DNA from: Catellatospora sichuanensis
GTDB taxonomy: Bacteria; Actinomycetota; Actinomycetes; Mycobacteriales; Micromonosporaceae
NCBI RefSeq assembly: GCF_007483665.1
Contig: NZ_VIQO01000002.1
Location: 186,001 to 250,000 of the forward strand
Direction of reading: 5' to 3'
DNA: 64,000 bases
Shown: piece after piece, positions 24,409 through 33,002 of the stretch
Layout of the letters: every line of letters starts with the position of its first letter
Position numbering within the stretch: the stretch's first letter is position 1
The notes under the pieces: model-generated
What the model saw: only the letters and a program-made list of their open reading frames with translations
Told to the model about the DNA's origin: nothing
Database searches by the model: none
Program-made: the position numbers and the translations under genes

Positions 24409-25451
24409 GCAGCGAACCCCTGGTCCTGGGTATCGAGAGCAGCTGTGACGAGACCGGCGTCGGCATCGTCCGGGGGCACACTCTGCTGGCCGACGCGCTG
24501 GCGTCGAGCGTGGACGAGCACGCCCGTTTCGGCGGGGTGGTGCCGGAGGTGGCCAGCCGTGCGCACCTGCAGGCGCTGGTGCCGACGCTGCACCGGGCGC
24601 TGGACGAGGCCGGGGTGACCCTGGCCGACATCGACGCCATCGCCGTCACCGCCGGTCCCGGTTTGGCCGGGGCGCTGCTGGTCGGCGTCGCCGGGGCCAA
24701 GGGCCTGGCGCTGGCCACCGAGAAGCCGGTCTACGGCGTGAACCACCTCGCGGCCCATGTCGCGGTCGACACCCTGGAGCACGGCCCGCTGCCGGAGCCC
24801 GCGATCGCGCTGCTGGTGTCGGGCGGGCACTCGTCACTGCTGCGGGTCGACGACCTGGTCCGCGGGGTGACGCCGCTCGGCGCGACCATCGACGACGCGG
24901 CCGGTGAGGCCTTCGACAAGGTGGCCCGGCTGCTGGGCATGCCGTTCCCGGGCGGCCCGCCGATCGACCGGGCGGCCCGCGACGGCGACCCGCTGGCGAT
25001 CACCTTCCCGCGCGGCCTGACCGGGCCCAAAGACCTGGTCGAGCACCGGTTCGACTTCTCCTTCTCCGGGCTGAAGACCGCGGTGGCGCGCTGGGTCGAG
25101 GCGCGCGAGCGCTCCGGCGAGCCGGTGCCGGTCGACGACGTCGCGGCGAGCTTCCAGGACGCGGTCTGCGACGTGCTGACCCGCAAGGCCATCGACGCCT
25201 GCCGGACCCAGGGCATCGACACGCTGGTCATCGGCGGCGGCGTGGCGGCGAACTCGCGGCTGAAGGCGATGGCGGCCGAGCGCGCGGCCAAGTACGGCAT
25301 CACCGTGCGGGTGCCGCGGCCCAAGCTGTGCACCGACAACGGGGCCATGGTGGCGGCGCTCGGCGCACATCTGGTCGCCGCCGGAAACGCACCGTCCAAG
25401 CTGGACTTCGCGGCCGACTCCGCGATGCCGTTGACGCTTGTCGGGGTGTAG
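24405..25451 (+). CDS. tsaD: tRNA N6-adenosine threonylcarbamoyltransferase, catalytic subunit TsaD
   Basis: A 348-aa ASKHA protein that transfers threonylcarbamoyl to A37 of ANN-decoding tRNAs. [17 protein letters not shown] is the N-terminal phosphate-binding motif. The metal-binding HxxxH is [10 protein letters not shown] (about residues 113-117). Further hallmarks are [24 protein letters not shown] and [13 protein letters not shown]. The GTG start at 24405 is preceded by GAGGAGAAGG from the leader repeat. Essential in most bacteria, working with TsaB and TsaE. Confidence 0.96.
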   Translation: MSSEPLVLGIESSCDETGVGIVRGHTLLADALASSVDEHARFGGVVPEVASRAHLQALVPTLHRALDEAGVTLADIDAIAVTAGPGLAGALLVGVAGAKGLALATEKPVYGVNHLAAHVAVDTLEHGPLPEPAIALLVSGGHSSLLRVDDLVRGVTPLGATIDDAAGEAFDKVARLLGMPFPGGPPIDRAARDGDPLAITFPRGLTGPKDLVEHRFDFSFSGLKTAVARWVEARERSGEPVPVDDVAASFQDAVCDVLTRKAIDACRTQGIDTLVIGGGVAANSRLKAMAAERAAKYGITVRVPRPKLCTDNGAMVAALGAHLVAAGNAPSKLDFAADSAMPLTLVGV

Positions 25452-25477
25452 CTTTGCCCGGTGCTGAGGGCGACGAC

Positions 25478-25732
25478 GTGATCGTGCGTATGTGGGAGGT
25501 GCGCGCGTATCCGCGCACCTTCACGGATCTGCTGACCTGGGTGTGCGACGAGGCGGTGCCCCGGCTGGAGGTGGAGCCGCTGCACATCTCGAGCGAGGTG
25601 TTCTCCTCCACCGACCTGCGCGTCGTGGTGATCTCGCGCTGGCGCGGCGAGCCCCGCCCGCTGGCCGACCCGCCCGAGGGCCTGGCCGCCCGCTCGCCCC
25701 ACGTCTGGGACTTCGCCCCCGTCGACCGCTGA
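25478..25732 (+). CDS. Small conserved-looking hypothetical protein
   Basis: An 84-aa protein starting VIVRMWEVRAYPRTFTDLLT. It has an alternating beta/alpha layout: the MWEVRAYP strand, a WVCDEAVPRLE helix, strand SSEVFSSTDLRVVVISRW, and a C-terminal PHVWDFAPVDR. This resembles a ferredoxin-like, antibiotic-monooxygenase-sized domain, but I do not recognise the family. It follows tsaD by 26 bp and is probably cotranscribed. The start at GTG 25478 is chosen over ATG 25490 because the IV strand would otherwise be truncated. Confidence 0.55.
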   Translation: MIVRMWEVRAYPRTFTDLLTWVCDEAVPRLEVEPLHISSEVFSSTDLRVVVISRWRGEPRPLADPPEGLAARSPHVWDFAPVDR

Positions 25733-25884
25733 GGCCAGGTTCGCCGTCTGATGTCGAGATCTGCGCTCCCACCGCGGGAGGTGACACGAAACGCCGATCT
25801 TCCCGAGTGCGGCGGCGTGGCGTGCGGCCGGGGTGGTCACCCCCGGTGACGATGAGGGCCACCCCCTGGCCAGGTGGGGTGCGC

Positions 25885-27507
25885 ATGATCTCTCGTCGGG
25901 GTGTGCTGCTGGGCGGTGGCGCCGTGGTCGTCGCCGGGTTGTTCGGGCGGCCGGCGAGCGCGGAGGGCCCCGCGAGCGATCCGTTCACGCTGGGGGTCGC
26001 CTCGGGGGACCCGTGCCCGGACGGCTTCGTGCTCTGGACCCGGCTGGCGGTGGCGCCGATGTCCGACGACGGCCGCGGGGGCATGGCCGAGCGGGCGTAC
26101 GAGGTCTGGTGGCAGGTCGCCCACGACGAGCACTTCACCCGGCTGGCCGCGTCCGGCACGACCTGGGCGGAGCCGTCCTGGGCGCACAGCGTGCACGTCG
26201 AACCGTCGGGCCTGGCGTCCGGCCGGGAGTACTTCTACCGCTTCGGCGTCGACCGCTGGATCTCCCCGGTGGGCCGCACCCGCACCGCGCCGACCCGCAG
26301 TTCGCTGCCGACGGCGCTGGACCTGGCCTTCCTGTCCTGCGCGCAGTACGAGCACGGCTTCTTCACCGGCTACCGCCGGATCGCGGAGTCCGAACCGGAG
26401 CTGATCGTGCATCTGGGCGACTACGTCTACGAGTACGCAGCCCGCGTCTACAACGCCCCGAGCGGCAACGTGCGCGACCACGCCGGACCGGAGACGCAGA
26501 CGCTGGCGAACTACCGGCAGCGCTTCGCGCAGTACAAGCTGGACCCGGACCTGCAGGCGGCGCACGCGGTCGCGCCGTGGCTGGTGGTGTTCGACGATCA
26601 CGAGGTGGACAACAACTGGGCGGGCCCGGTGCCGGAGCGGCCGAACCCGCGCTTCGCGACGCGCCGCACCGCGGCGATGCGGGCGTACTGGGAGAACATG
26701 CCGCTGCGTAACGCCCGGCAGCCGCGCGGTACGGCGCTGCCGCTGCACCGCCGGGTGCGCTGGGGCCGGCTGGCCACCTTCCACCTGCTCGACACCCGCC
26801 AGTACCGCGACGACCAGGGCTGCGGCGACGGCTACCGGGACTGCCCGGCGGCGAGGGACCCGGCCCGCTCCATCCTCGGCGCGCCGCAGGAGAAGTGGCT
26901 GCTCGACGGGTTCCGGCGCAGCGGCGCCACCTGGGACATCCTGGGCCAGCAGGTCTTCTTCTCGCAGCGCGACCGGGATCCGGGGCCGGTGCTGAGCACG
27001 AGCCAGGACGCCTGGGACGGGTACTCGGCCGCGCGGCAGCGGGTGGTGCAGGGCTGGCTCGACGCGAAGGTGCGCAACGCGGTGGTGCTCACCGGGGACG
27101 TGCATGCGCACTGGGCGGCCGACGTGAAGCTGGACTTCGCCGACCCGCACGCGCCGGTGGTGGGCTCGGAGCTGATCTGCACCTCGCTGACCACGGGCGG
27201 CGACGGGCTCGACTCGGACCCGGCGACGCATCCGTTCCTGGCCCACAACAAGCACCTGCGCCTCTACAACGGCCAGCGTGGCTACGTACGGGCCACGGTC
27301 ACACCGGCCGAGCTGACCGCCGACTTCATGACCCTGCCGTACGTGCACCGCGCCGGGGCGCCCGCCCAGCGCAAGGCGGGTTTCGTGATCGCGGACGGGG
27401 TGCCCGGCCTGCAGCGGCGTTACCTGCGCCCGTTCACCGGGCCGCAGGCGCTGTCACCACAGGAGCAGGCGGACCGGACGGTGTGGGCGGAGACCGAACG
27501 CCCGTGA
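25885..27507 (+). CDS. phoD: PhoD-type alkaline phosphatase, Tat-exported
   Basis: A 540-aa secreted phosphodiesterase/phosphatase. The N-terminus MISRRGVLLGGGAVVVAGLF is a twin-arginine signal with cleavage after ASA near residue 26. PhoD motifs follow: FTLGVASGDP...VLWTRL, IVHLGDYVYEY (metal ligand), VFDDHEVDNNW, WDILGQQVFF and VVLTGDVHAHWA. The enzyme uses Ca2+ and Fe3+ to release phosphate from organic esters outside the membrane. The start at 25885 has AGGTGGGG upstream; the long frame reaching 25492 lacks the signal peptide at its N-terminus. No PHO box could be identified in the 150-bp upstream gap. Confidence 0.92.
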   Translation: MISRRGVLLGGGAVVVAGLFGRPASAEGPASDPFTLGVASGDPCPDGFVLWTRLAVAPMSDDGRGGMAERAYEVWWQVAHDEHFTRLAASGTTWAEPSWAHSVHVEPSGLASGREYFYRFGVDRWISPVGRTRTAPTRSSLPTALDLAFLSCAQYEHGFFTGYRRIAESEPELIVHLGDYVYEYAARVYNAPSGNVRDHAGPETQTLANYRQRFAQYKLDPDLQAAHAVAPWLVVFDDHEVDNNWAGPVPERPNPRFATRRTAAMRAYWENMPLRNARQPRGTALPLHRRVRWGRLATFHLLDTRQYRDDQGCGDGYRDCPAARDPARSILGAPQEKWLLDGFRRSGATWDILGQQVFFSQRDRDPGPVLSTSQDAWDGYSAARQRVVQGWLDAKVRNAVVLTGDVHAHWAADVKLDFADPHAPVVGSELICTSLTTGGDGLDSDPATHPFLAHNKHLRLYNGQRGYVRATVTPAELTADFMTLPYVHRAGAPAQRKAGFVIADGVPGLQRRYLRPFTGPQALSPQEQADRTVWAETERP

Positions 27508-27565
27508 CGATTTACGGGCCGAGCGGAGGTGCCGCGAGCGTCCCACACTCCGGTAGCCTCTGCGC

Positions 27566-28255
27566 GTGCTGGACATCCGGAGGGCGCGTCGGCGTGGCGC
27601 GATCCTGTTCGACCTCTACGAGACCCTGATCCCGGATCGGACACCGGCGCAGCGCGACGAGGTCAGCCGACGGATGGCCGGGGCGCTGGGCGTGGATCCG
27701 GACCGGTTCGCCACCCTGTTCCGAGGCACGGTGCTCGCCCGGATGCGCGGTGAGTTCGGCACGCTGGGCGAGACCATCCGCACGCTGGCCTACCGCCTGG
27801 GCGGCGAGCCGACGGACACGGCCGTGCGCTTCGCCGAGGTGGCCCGGCTGCGGTTCACCCGGGAGCTGCTGTGGCCCTCGGCCACCGTGCTGTCGGTGCT
27901 GGACGGGCTGCGCGCGGCGGGGCACCCCCTGGGGCTGGTCACCAACTGCTCGACGGAGACCGTGACGCTGTGGCGGGAGCAACCGCTGGCGACACGCTTC
28001 GACGTCGCGGGTTTCTCCTGCCTGCTGGGGGTGACCAAGCCCGATCCGGTGCTGTTCCTCAAGGTCTGCGGCGATCTGGGCGTCCCGCCGCAGGAGTGCG
28101 TCTTCGTCGGCGACGGGCATGGCGGCGAGCTGGCGGCCGCCGCGGCGCTGGGCATGCGGGTGGTGCGCACCGTCGAGCACGCCGACAGCGACCCGCACTG
28201 GACCGGGGAGACCATCCCTCGTCTGGGTGACCTGCCGGCCCTGCTGGCTGCCTGA
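27566..28255 (+). CDS. HAD-superfamily hydrolase, haloacid-dehalogenase-like subgroup
   Basis: A 229-aa protein with motif I LFDLYETL: nucleophile Asp16, with Tyr18 where phosphatases have a second Asp. That DxY arrangement is seen in 2-haloacid dehalogenase-like members. Motif II is LVTNCSTE, motif III the Lys in GVTKPDPVLF, and motif IV FVGDGHGGEL. A helical cap sits between residues 25 and 95. Cytoplasmic, substrate unknown. GTG start. 58 bp after phoD, so it could share its transcript. Confidence 0.85.
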   Translation: MLDIRRARRRGAILFDLYETLIPDRTPAQRDEVSRRMAGALGVDPDRFATLFRGTVLARMRGEFGTLGETIRTLAYRLGGEPTDTAVRFAEVARLRFTRELLWPSATVLSVLDGLRAAGHPLGLVTNCSTETVTLWREQPLATRFDVAGFSCLLGVTKPDPVLFLKVCGDLGVPPQECVFVGDGHGGELAAAAALGMRVVRTVEHADSDPHWTGETIPRLGDLPALLAA

Positions 28256-28310
28256 ACGCTGGAAAATCGCTGGCGCCCGACCGGGCGGGCCTAGTAAGGT
28301 CAGCGCCGCT

Positions 28311-30077
28311 ATGCGTTCCTTACCTCTGGCCGATCCCGGCACCCCCGACAGCAGGTCAGCCTCCCGGTATCTGTGGTGGCTGGCCTCGCACCAGTTCCGG
28401 ACCCTCGGCTTCGGCATGTTCTTCGGCATCACCTGGATGCTGGTGGGTGCGCTGATACCCATGGTCATCGGCAAGGCGATCGACGCCGGCATCACCACCA
28501 AGGACACCTCCGCCCTGGCCCGCTGGGCCGGGGCGTTCCTGCTGCTGGGGCTGGTGCAGGCGGGCAGCGGCATCATGCGCCACCGCAACGCGGTGTTCAA
28601 CTGGATGTCGGCGAACTTCCGCACCGTGCAGGCCGTGGTGCGGCACGCCAACCGGCTCGGCGCGACGCTGCCCAAGCGCATGGCCACCGGCGAGGTCGTC
28701 GCCATCGGCGCCGCCGACACCAGCCACATCGGCAACGCCCTCGACATCACCGCGCGCGGCTCGGCCGCGATCGTCAGCCTGATCACCGTCACCGTCATCC
28801 TGCTGACCGCGTCGGTCAAGCTCGGCCTGGTGGTGCTGCTCGGCGTGCCCCTGCAGATGGCCGTGGTGAGCCTGCTCATCAAGCCGCTGCACCGCCGCCA
28901 ACAGGCGTATCGCGACCAGCAGGGCGCGCTCACCGGCCGGGCCGTGGACATCGTCGCCGGCCTGCGCGTGCTGCGCGGCATCGGCGGCGAGCAGGTCTTC
29001 GCCGACCGCTACCGGACCCAGTCGCAGCAGCTGCGCGAGGCCGGGGTTCGGGCGGCGCGCATCGACTCGCTGCTGGAGTCGATCCAGGTGCTGATGCCCG
29101 GACTGTTCCTGGCCCTGGTCACCTGGCTCGGCGCGCGGCTCGCGGTCGCCGGGGAGATCGGACCGGGTGACCTCGCGGCCTTCTACGGATATGCCGCGTT
29201 CCTGGTCATGCCGATGCGCACGCTCGCGGAGATGCTGGAGAAGATGACGCGCGGCCACGTCTCGGCGGGCCGGGTGCTCAGGGTGCTGCGGCTCGAACCG
29301 GAGATCACCGCCCCGGCGTCACCGCGGGCCCTGCCCGAACACGGCACGCTGGTGGACGTGAAGTCCGGCCTGTCCCTGCGGCCTGGCGTGCTGACCGTGC
29401 TGGCCGCGGACCGGCCCGAGGACGCCATCGAGATCGCCGACCGGCTCGGCTGGTACGCCGAGGGCGAGGTGACCCTGGGCGGGGTGCCGCTGTCCGCCGC
29501 GACCCGGGACGAGGTGCGTGCGCGCATCCTGGTCGCCGACAACAACGCCCGGCTGTTCAGCGGCCCGCTGCGCGAGGAGCTGGACCCCACCGGGGCGGCC
29601 GGCGACGAGCAGATCATGTCGGCGCTGCGTACGGCCAGCGCGGAGGAGATCCTCGACGCGCTGCCTCCGCAAGTGGCTCGTCCCGGCGGCCCGCCTGGAC
29701 GGCGGACCCCCGAGGACTCCCCACCAGCGTCCGGGCTGGCCGCGTTCGTCGCCGAGCGCGGCCGGGAGTTCTCCGGCGGCCAGCAGCAGCGGTTGCGGCT
29801 GGCCCGGGCGCTGCTGGCCGACGCGCCGATCCTGATCATGGTCGAGCCGACCAGCGCCGTCGACGCGCACACCGAGGCCCGGATCGCGCGCCGCATCGGC
29901 CCCGCCCGCCGGGGTCGCACCACGCTGCTCGCCACCACCAGCCCGTTGCTGCTGGACCAGGCCGATCACGTCGTCTTCGTCGACGACGGCAAGGTCATCG
30001 CCGAGGGCACCCACCGCGAGCTGCTGACGAGCGAGCCTCGCTACCGCGCCGTGGTGACGAGGAGCGTGGACGCGTGA
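28311..30077 (+). CDS. ABC exporter half-transporter A, degenerate Walker A/B
   Basis: A 588-aa permease-ATPase fusion. Six membrane helices span about residues 25-310 (for example MFFGITWMLVGALIPMVIG). The NBD is unusual. The Walker A position (about 360) reads VLAADRPEDA with no GK(S/T), and Walker B is LIMVEPTSAVD, lacking the Asp. The signature REFSGGQQQRLRLARAL is intact. With half-transporter B, which has the opposite defects, it would form a heterodimer with one working ATP site. Start ATG 28311. Coupled to B through a 33-aa bridging frame. The transported substrate is unknown; lipid or drug export is typical. Confidence 0.88.
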   Translation: MRSLPLADPGTPDSRSASRYLWWLASHQFRTLGFGMFFGITWMLVGALIPMVIGKAIDAGITTKDTSALARWAGAFLLLGLVQAGSGIMRHRNAVFNWMSANFRTVQAVVRHANRLGATLPKRMATGEVVAIGAADTSHIGNALDITARGSAAIVSLITVTVILLTASVKLGLVVLLGVPLQMAVVSLLIKPLHRRQQAYRDQQGALTGRAVDIVAGLRVLRGIGGEQVFADRYRTQSQQLREAGVRAARIDSLLESIQVLMPGLFLALVTWLGARLAVAGEIGPGDLAAFYGYAAFLVMPMRTLAEMLEKMTRGHVSAGRVLRVLRLEPEITAPASPRALPEHGTLVDVKSGLSLRPGVLTVLAADRPEDAIEIADRLGWYAEGEVTLGGVPLSAATRDEVRARILVADNNARLFSGPLREELDPTGAAGDEQIMSALRTASAEEILDALPPQVARPGGPPGRRTPEDSPPASGLAAFVAERGREFSGGQQQRLRLARALLADAPILIMVEPTSAVDAHTEARIARRIGPARRGRTTLLATTSPLLLDQADHVVFVDDGKVIAEGTHRELLTSEPRYRAVVTRSVDA

Positions 30078-30175
30078 TCGAGCGCATCGGGCGGGACGAT
30101 GGGCCGCGGCAGCGAGCAGGCACGAGCGCCGCGCGGGCGACAGGCACCGACGTGAACGGGCAGGAGACAGCATGA
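30074..30175 (+). CDS. Bridging mini-ORF between the two ABC half-transporters (33 aa)
   Basis: This 34-codon frame starts at a GTG overlapping the half-transporter A stop (GTGA) and ends in a TGA overlapping the half-transporter B start (ATGA). It has exactly the same length as the rimI-tsaD bridge (102 nt). The peptide (VIERIGRDD... ending TDVNGQETA) lacks the DERSEE ending and may be a degenerate relative. The GGGCAGGAGACAGC before the ATG supplies the ribosome site. Likely a coupling device or chance. Confidence 0.35.
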   Translation: MIERIGRDDGPRQRAGTSAARATGTDVNGQETA

Positions 30176-31911
30176 GCAGGGTGCAGCTGCCGGTCGCGGA
30201 CGCAGCCGCGGTGCGCCGGTATGCCCGGCAACTGCTCGGCCGGCATCCCGCCGCGCTCGCCCGGGTGGTCGTGCTGCACGGGCTCGCCGCGCTGGCGGGC
30301 CTGGTCACGCCCTACCTGCTCGGGCGGCTGATCGGCGGCATCGGCAGTGGCATGACGCTGTCCGCCGTCGACGGCATCGCCCTCGCGCTGGTGACGTTCG
30401 TACTGGTGCAGGCGGTGCTGACCCGGTTCGCCGCGTTCTCCTCGGCGACGCTGGGCGAGCGGGTGCTGGCCGAGCTGCGCGAGGAGTTCGTCGACCGGGT
30501 GCTGGCCATCCCGCTGTCCATCGTGGAGCGGGCGGGCACCGGCGACCTCGTCACGCGTACCAGCCGGGATGTCGCGCAGCTGTCGCACAGCATGCGCCGC
30601 GGCGTACCGGAGACGCTGATCGCCCTGATCACGCTCGTGCTGACGGCGGCCGCCCTGGTCTGGCTGTCGCCGCTGATGGCGCTGCCCTGCCTGATCGGCG
30701 CACCGATCATCGTCGGCGGCGCCCGCTGGTACCTGCGCCGCGCGCCCAAGGCCTACCTGCGCGAGAACGCCGCCTCCTCGGAGGTCATCGACGGGCTGAC
30801 GGAGACCTTCGACGGTGCGCGCACCACCGAGGCGCTGCGCACCGGCGCGCGCCGCATCGCCCGCACCGACCACGACCTGCGCGAGCAGTACCGGGCCGAG
30901 CGGGGCACGCTGCGGCTGCGCACCTTCTTCTGGCCGATCGTGGACCTTGGCTTCACGCTGCCGGTGGCGGCCACGCTGTTCCTGGGCGGCTGGTTCTACA
31001 TCAAGGGCTGGGTGCCGCTGTCCGTGGTCGTCACGGCGGTGTTCTACGTGCAGCAGCTGATCGAGCCGATCGACCGGCTGCTCGGCTGGGCCGACGAGCT
31101 GCAGGTCGGCGCGACGTCGCTGGCCCGCCTGCTGGGCGTGGCCGAGATCGCCGACGACCGCGAGGTCACCGGCGTACGCCCCGACTCGGAACGGCTCACC
31201 GCGACGGACGTGCGCTACGCGTACACCGCCGGCCGCGACGTGCTGCACGGCGTCGACCTGTCCATCGCGCCCGGCGAGCGGCTGGCCATGGTCGGCCCGT
31301 CCGGCGCGGGCAAGTCGACCCTGGGGCGGCTGCTGGCCGGCATCGACGGCCCGCGCACCGGCACCGTCGCCGTCGGCGGCGCGCCGCTGGTCCAGCTGCC
31401 GCTGGAGGAGCTGCGCGGCCACGTCGCGCTGGTCACCCAGGAGCACCACGTCTTCGTGGGCACGCTGCGCGACAACCTGGCCCTGGCCCGGCCGGACGCG
31501 TCCGAGGAGCGGCTGCGCGAGGCGCTGGCCGCCGTCGACGCCCTGGACTGGGTCGACGAGCTGCCCGAAGGCCTCGACACCGAGGTCGGCGGCGGGCGGC
31601 ATGAGGTCTCGCCCGCGCAGGCACAGCAGCTCGCGCTGGCCCGCCTCGTGCTGGCCGACCCGCACACGCTGGTGCTGGACGAGGCCACCTCGCTGATCGA
31701 CCCGCGTGCGGCCCGGCACCTGGAGCGCTCGCTGGCCGCGGTGCTGGACGGCCGGACCGTGATCGCGATCGCGCACCGGCTGTTCTCCGCCCACGACGCC
31801 GACCGGGTCGCCGTGGTCGAGGACGGCCGCATCGCCGAGCTGGGCTCGCACGACGAACTCGTCGCGGCCGACGGCTCCTACGCCGCCCTCTGGCGCTCCT
31901 GGCAGTCCTGA
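30172..31911 (+). CDS. ABC exporter half-transporter B, degenerate signature motif
   Basis: A 579-aa half-transporter. Six membrane helices precede an NBD with a canonical Walker A (MVGPSGAGKSTL, about 376), Q-loop VTQEHH, Walker B TLVLDEATSLID (about 500) and switch His IAHRLFSAHD. Its ABC signature reads VSPAQAQQLALARL instead of LSGGQ, so the site formed with half-transporter A's missing Walker motifs is doubly dead. The other site, made of B's Walker A/B plus A's intact SGGQ, is complete. This complementary degeneration supports a true A-B heterodimer. Ends just before repeat element B1. Confidence 0.9.
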   Translation: MSRVQLPVADAAAVRRYARQLLGRHPAALARVVVLHGLAALAGLVTPYLLGRLIGGIGSGMTLSAVDGIALALVTFVLVQAVLTRFAAFSSATLGERVLAELREEFVDRVLAIPLSIVERAGTGDLVTRTSRDVAQLSHSMRRGVPETLIALITLVLTAAALVWLSPLMALPCLIGAPIIVGGARWYLRRAPKAYLRENAASSEVIDGLTETFDGARTTEALRTGARRIARTDHDLREQYRAERGTLRLRTFFWPIVDLGFTLPVAATLFLGGWFYIKGWVPLSVVVTAVFYVQQLIEPIDRLLGWADELQVGATSLARLLGVAEIADDREVTGVRPDSERLTATDVRYAYTAGRDVLHGVDLSIAPGERLAMVGPSGAGKSTLGRLLAGIDGPRTGTVAVGGAPLVQLPLEELRGHVALVTQEHHVFVGTLRDNLALARPDASEERLREALAAVDALDWVDELPEGLDTEVGGGRHEVSPAQAQQLALARLVLADPHTLVLDEATSLIDPRAARHLERSLAAVLDGRTVIAIAHRLFSAHDADRVAVVEDGRIAELGSHDELVAADGSYAALWRSWQS

Positions 31912-31939
31912 CCGGGGCGTCCGCGCATGGCTTTCAACA

Positions 31940-31998
31940 GACGTTGGCCTATCTGGTCGAGTTCGATCTTCGAAAACTCGATGAGATAGGCCAACGTC
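31940..31998 (+). repeat. 59-nt hairpin element, copy B1
   Basis: Outer 14-bp arms GACGTTGGCCTATC / GATAGGCCAACGTC (31940-31953, 31985-31998) and an inner stem TCGAGTT/AACTCGA close a short loop. Copy B2 at 59251-59309 has the same length and outer arms, and its inner stem differs by compensatory changes. GCTTTC occurs ten bases upstream in both copies. B1 lies between convergent genes, 2 nt from the stop of the methylase gene, and may act as a terminator here. Confidence 0.9.
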
Positions 31999-32000
31999 TA

Positions 32001-32966
32001 TCAAGCGGGCACGGGAGGGGCGGGCGTGCCGGTCAGGGCCGCGTGCACCGCGTCGGGGCCGCCGAGGCGGGTGGCCAGGGCGGGGGAGAGGTAGAGGGAC
32101 TCGACGGTGCGGGTGTGCCTGCCGTTGAGGGTGGCCTGCGAGGAGGTGCCCGCGTCCAGGTGCAGGTGGAGCAGGCCCAGGTCGGCCGGTAGCGGGTCGC
32201 CGTAGCTGCGTTCGCCGGTGCTGCCGTCGCGGGACAGGCCGTCGTACGACAGCAGGAACGACGTGCCCCGCCCGACCGCCTCGCGCAGTCGCGCCACGAA
32301 GGCCTCGCGCGGCAGCCCGGACATGTACCGGTGGTCCCGGGCCTGGCTCACGCCCTGGTAGGGCGGGTCGAGATAGACCACGTCCCCGGGTAGCGCCCGG
32401 CTCAGCACCTCGGCGTAGTCGGCGGTGTGCGCCCGGCAGCCGGCCAGCACGCGGGCGGTGGCGGCCAGCCGGCTGCGCATCGCGGCCGGGCGCGCGCCCA
32501 GCCGCCGACGGTCCGGGCCCTGGTTGAAGCCGCCCTCGCGGTTGTAGCGCACCGCCGCCTTGACGCAGCGGGCGAGCAGATAGAGCAGGCAGTGCGGCTC
32601 GTGGGTCTCGTTGAAGCGGGTGCGCACCGCGTCGTAGTACGCCTTCGGGTCGCTCAGTTGCTCGTGCCACAGCCGTTCGTAGTCGGCGGCCAGCGCCAGC
32701 GGCTCGGCCAGCACCCGCTGCCACAGCCGCATCAGCGGCTCGTTCACGTCGCTGATCTCGGCGGTCTCACCTATGCGCAGGTGGCGGGCGGCGATGGCGA
32801 CCGCGGCCGACCCGGCGAACGGCTCCAGCAGCCGGGCGGTGTCCGGCGGGAGCAGCGGCACGATCGCGTGCGCGAGCTGCCGTTTGCTGCCCTGGTAGGG
32901 GATCGCGTGCGGGACGTCGGCGAGGCCGGGCAGGCGGCGGGGCGGGAAAGGGGCCGGCACAACCAT
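32001..32966 (-). CDS. DNA adenine methylase (D12 class, N6-adenine)
   Basis: A 321-aa class D12 methyltransferase. IPYQGSKRQLAHAI is the family N-terminal motif and LLEPFAGSAAVAIAA the SAM-binding FxGxG-like motif I. DVVYLDPPYQGV is the catalytic DPPY motif IV, and the remaining residues form the target-recognition region. It modifies adenine in a DNA sequence that cannot be predicted. No restriction enzyme gene is adjacent, so it is probably an orphan regulator or part of a decayed or distant system. The annotated ATG lies inside an inverted repeat (32961-32984). A downstream start before the IPYQGSK motif is possible. Confidence 0.87.
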   Translation of the reverse strand: MVVPAPFPPRRLPGLADVPHAIPYQGSKRQLAHAIVPLLPPDTARLLEPFAGSAAVAIAARHLRIGETAEISDVNEPLMRLWQRVLAEPLALAADYERLWHEQLSDPKAYYDAVRTRFNETHEPHCLLYLLARCVKAAVRYNREGGFNQGPDRRRLGARPAAMRSRLAATARVLAGCRAHTADYAEVLSRALPGDVVYLDPPYQGVSQARDHRYMSGLPREAFVARLREAVGRGTSFLLSYDGLSRDGSTGERSYGDPLPADLGLLHLHLDAGTSSQATLNGRHTRTVESLYLSPALATRLGGPDAVHAALTGTPAPPVPA

Positions 32967-32984
32967 CCATTGTGCTGGATGGTT
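32961..32984. repeat. 9-bp inverted repeat covering the methylase start codon
   Basis: AACCATCCA (32961-32969) pairs with TGGATGGTT (32976-32984) around TTGTGC, and the pairing extends outward with one bulge. It sits between the ROK gene stop and the methylase ATG at 32966. It could be the ROK terminator, an operator, or an mRNA hairpin that hides the methylase start. Confidence 0.6.
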
Positions 32985-33002
32985 TGTGCTACCGGCCGGT
33001 AT

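Noticed and set aside
29995-32724. Minus-strand frame of 909 codons through the ABC transporter
   Set aside because: Antisense shadow of half-transporter B and out-of-frame reading of the methylase.
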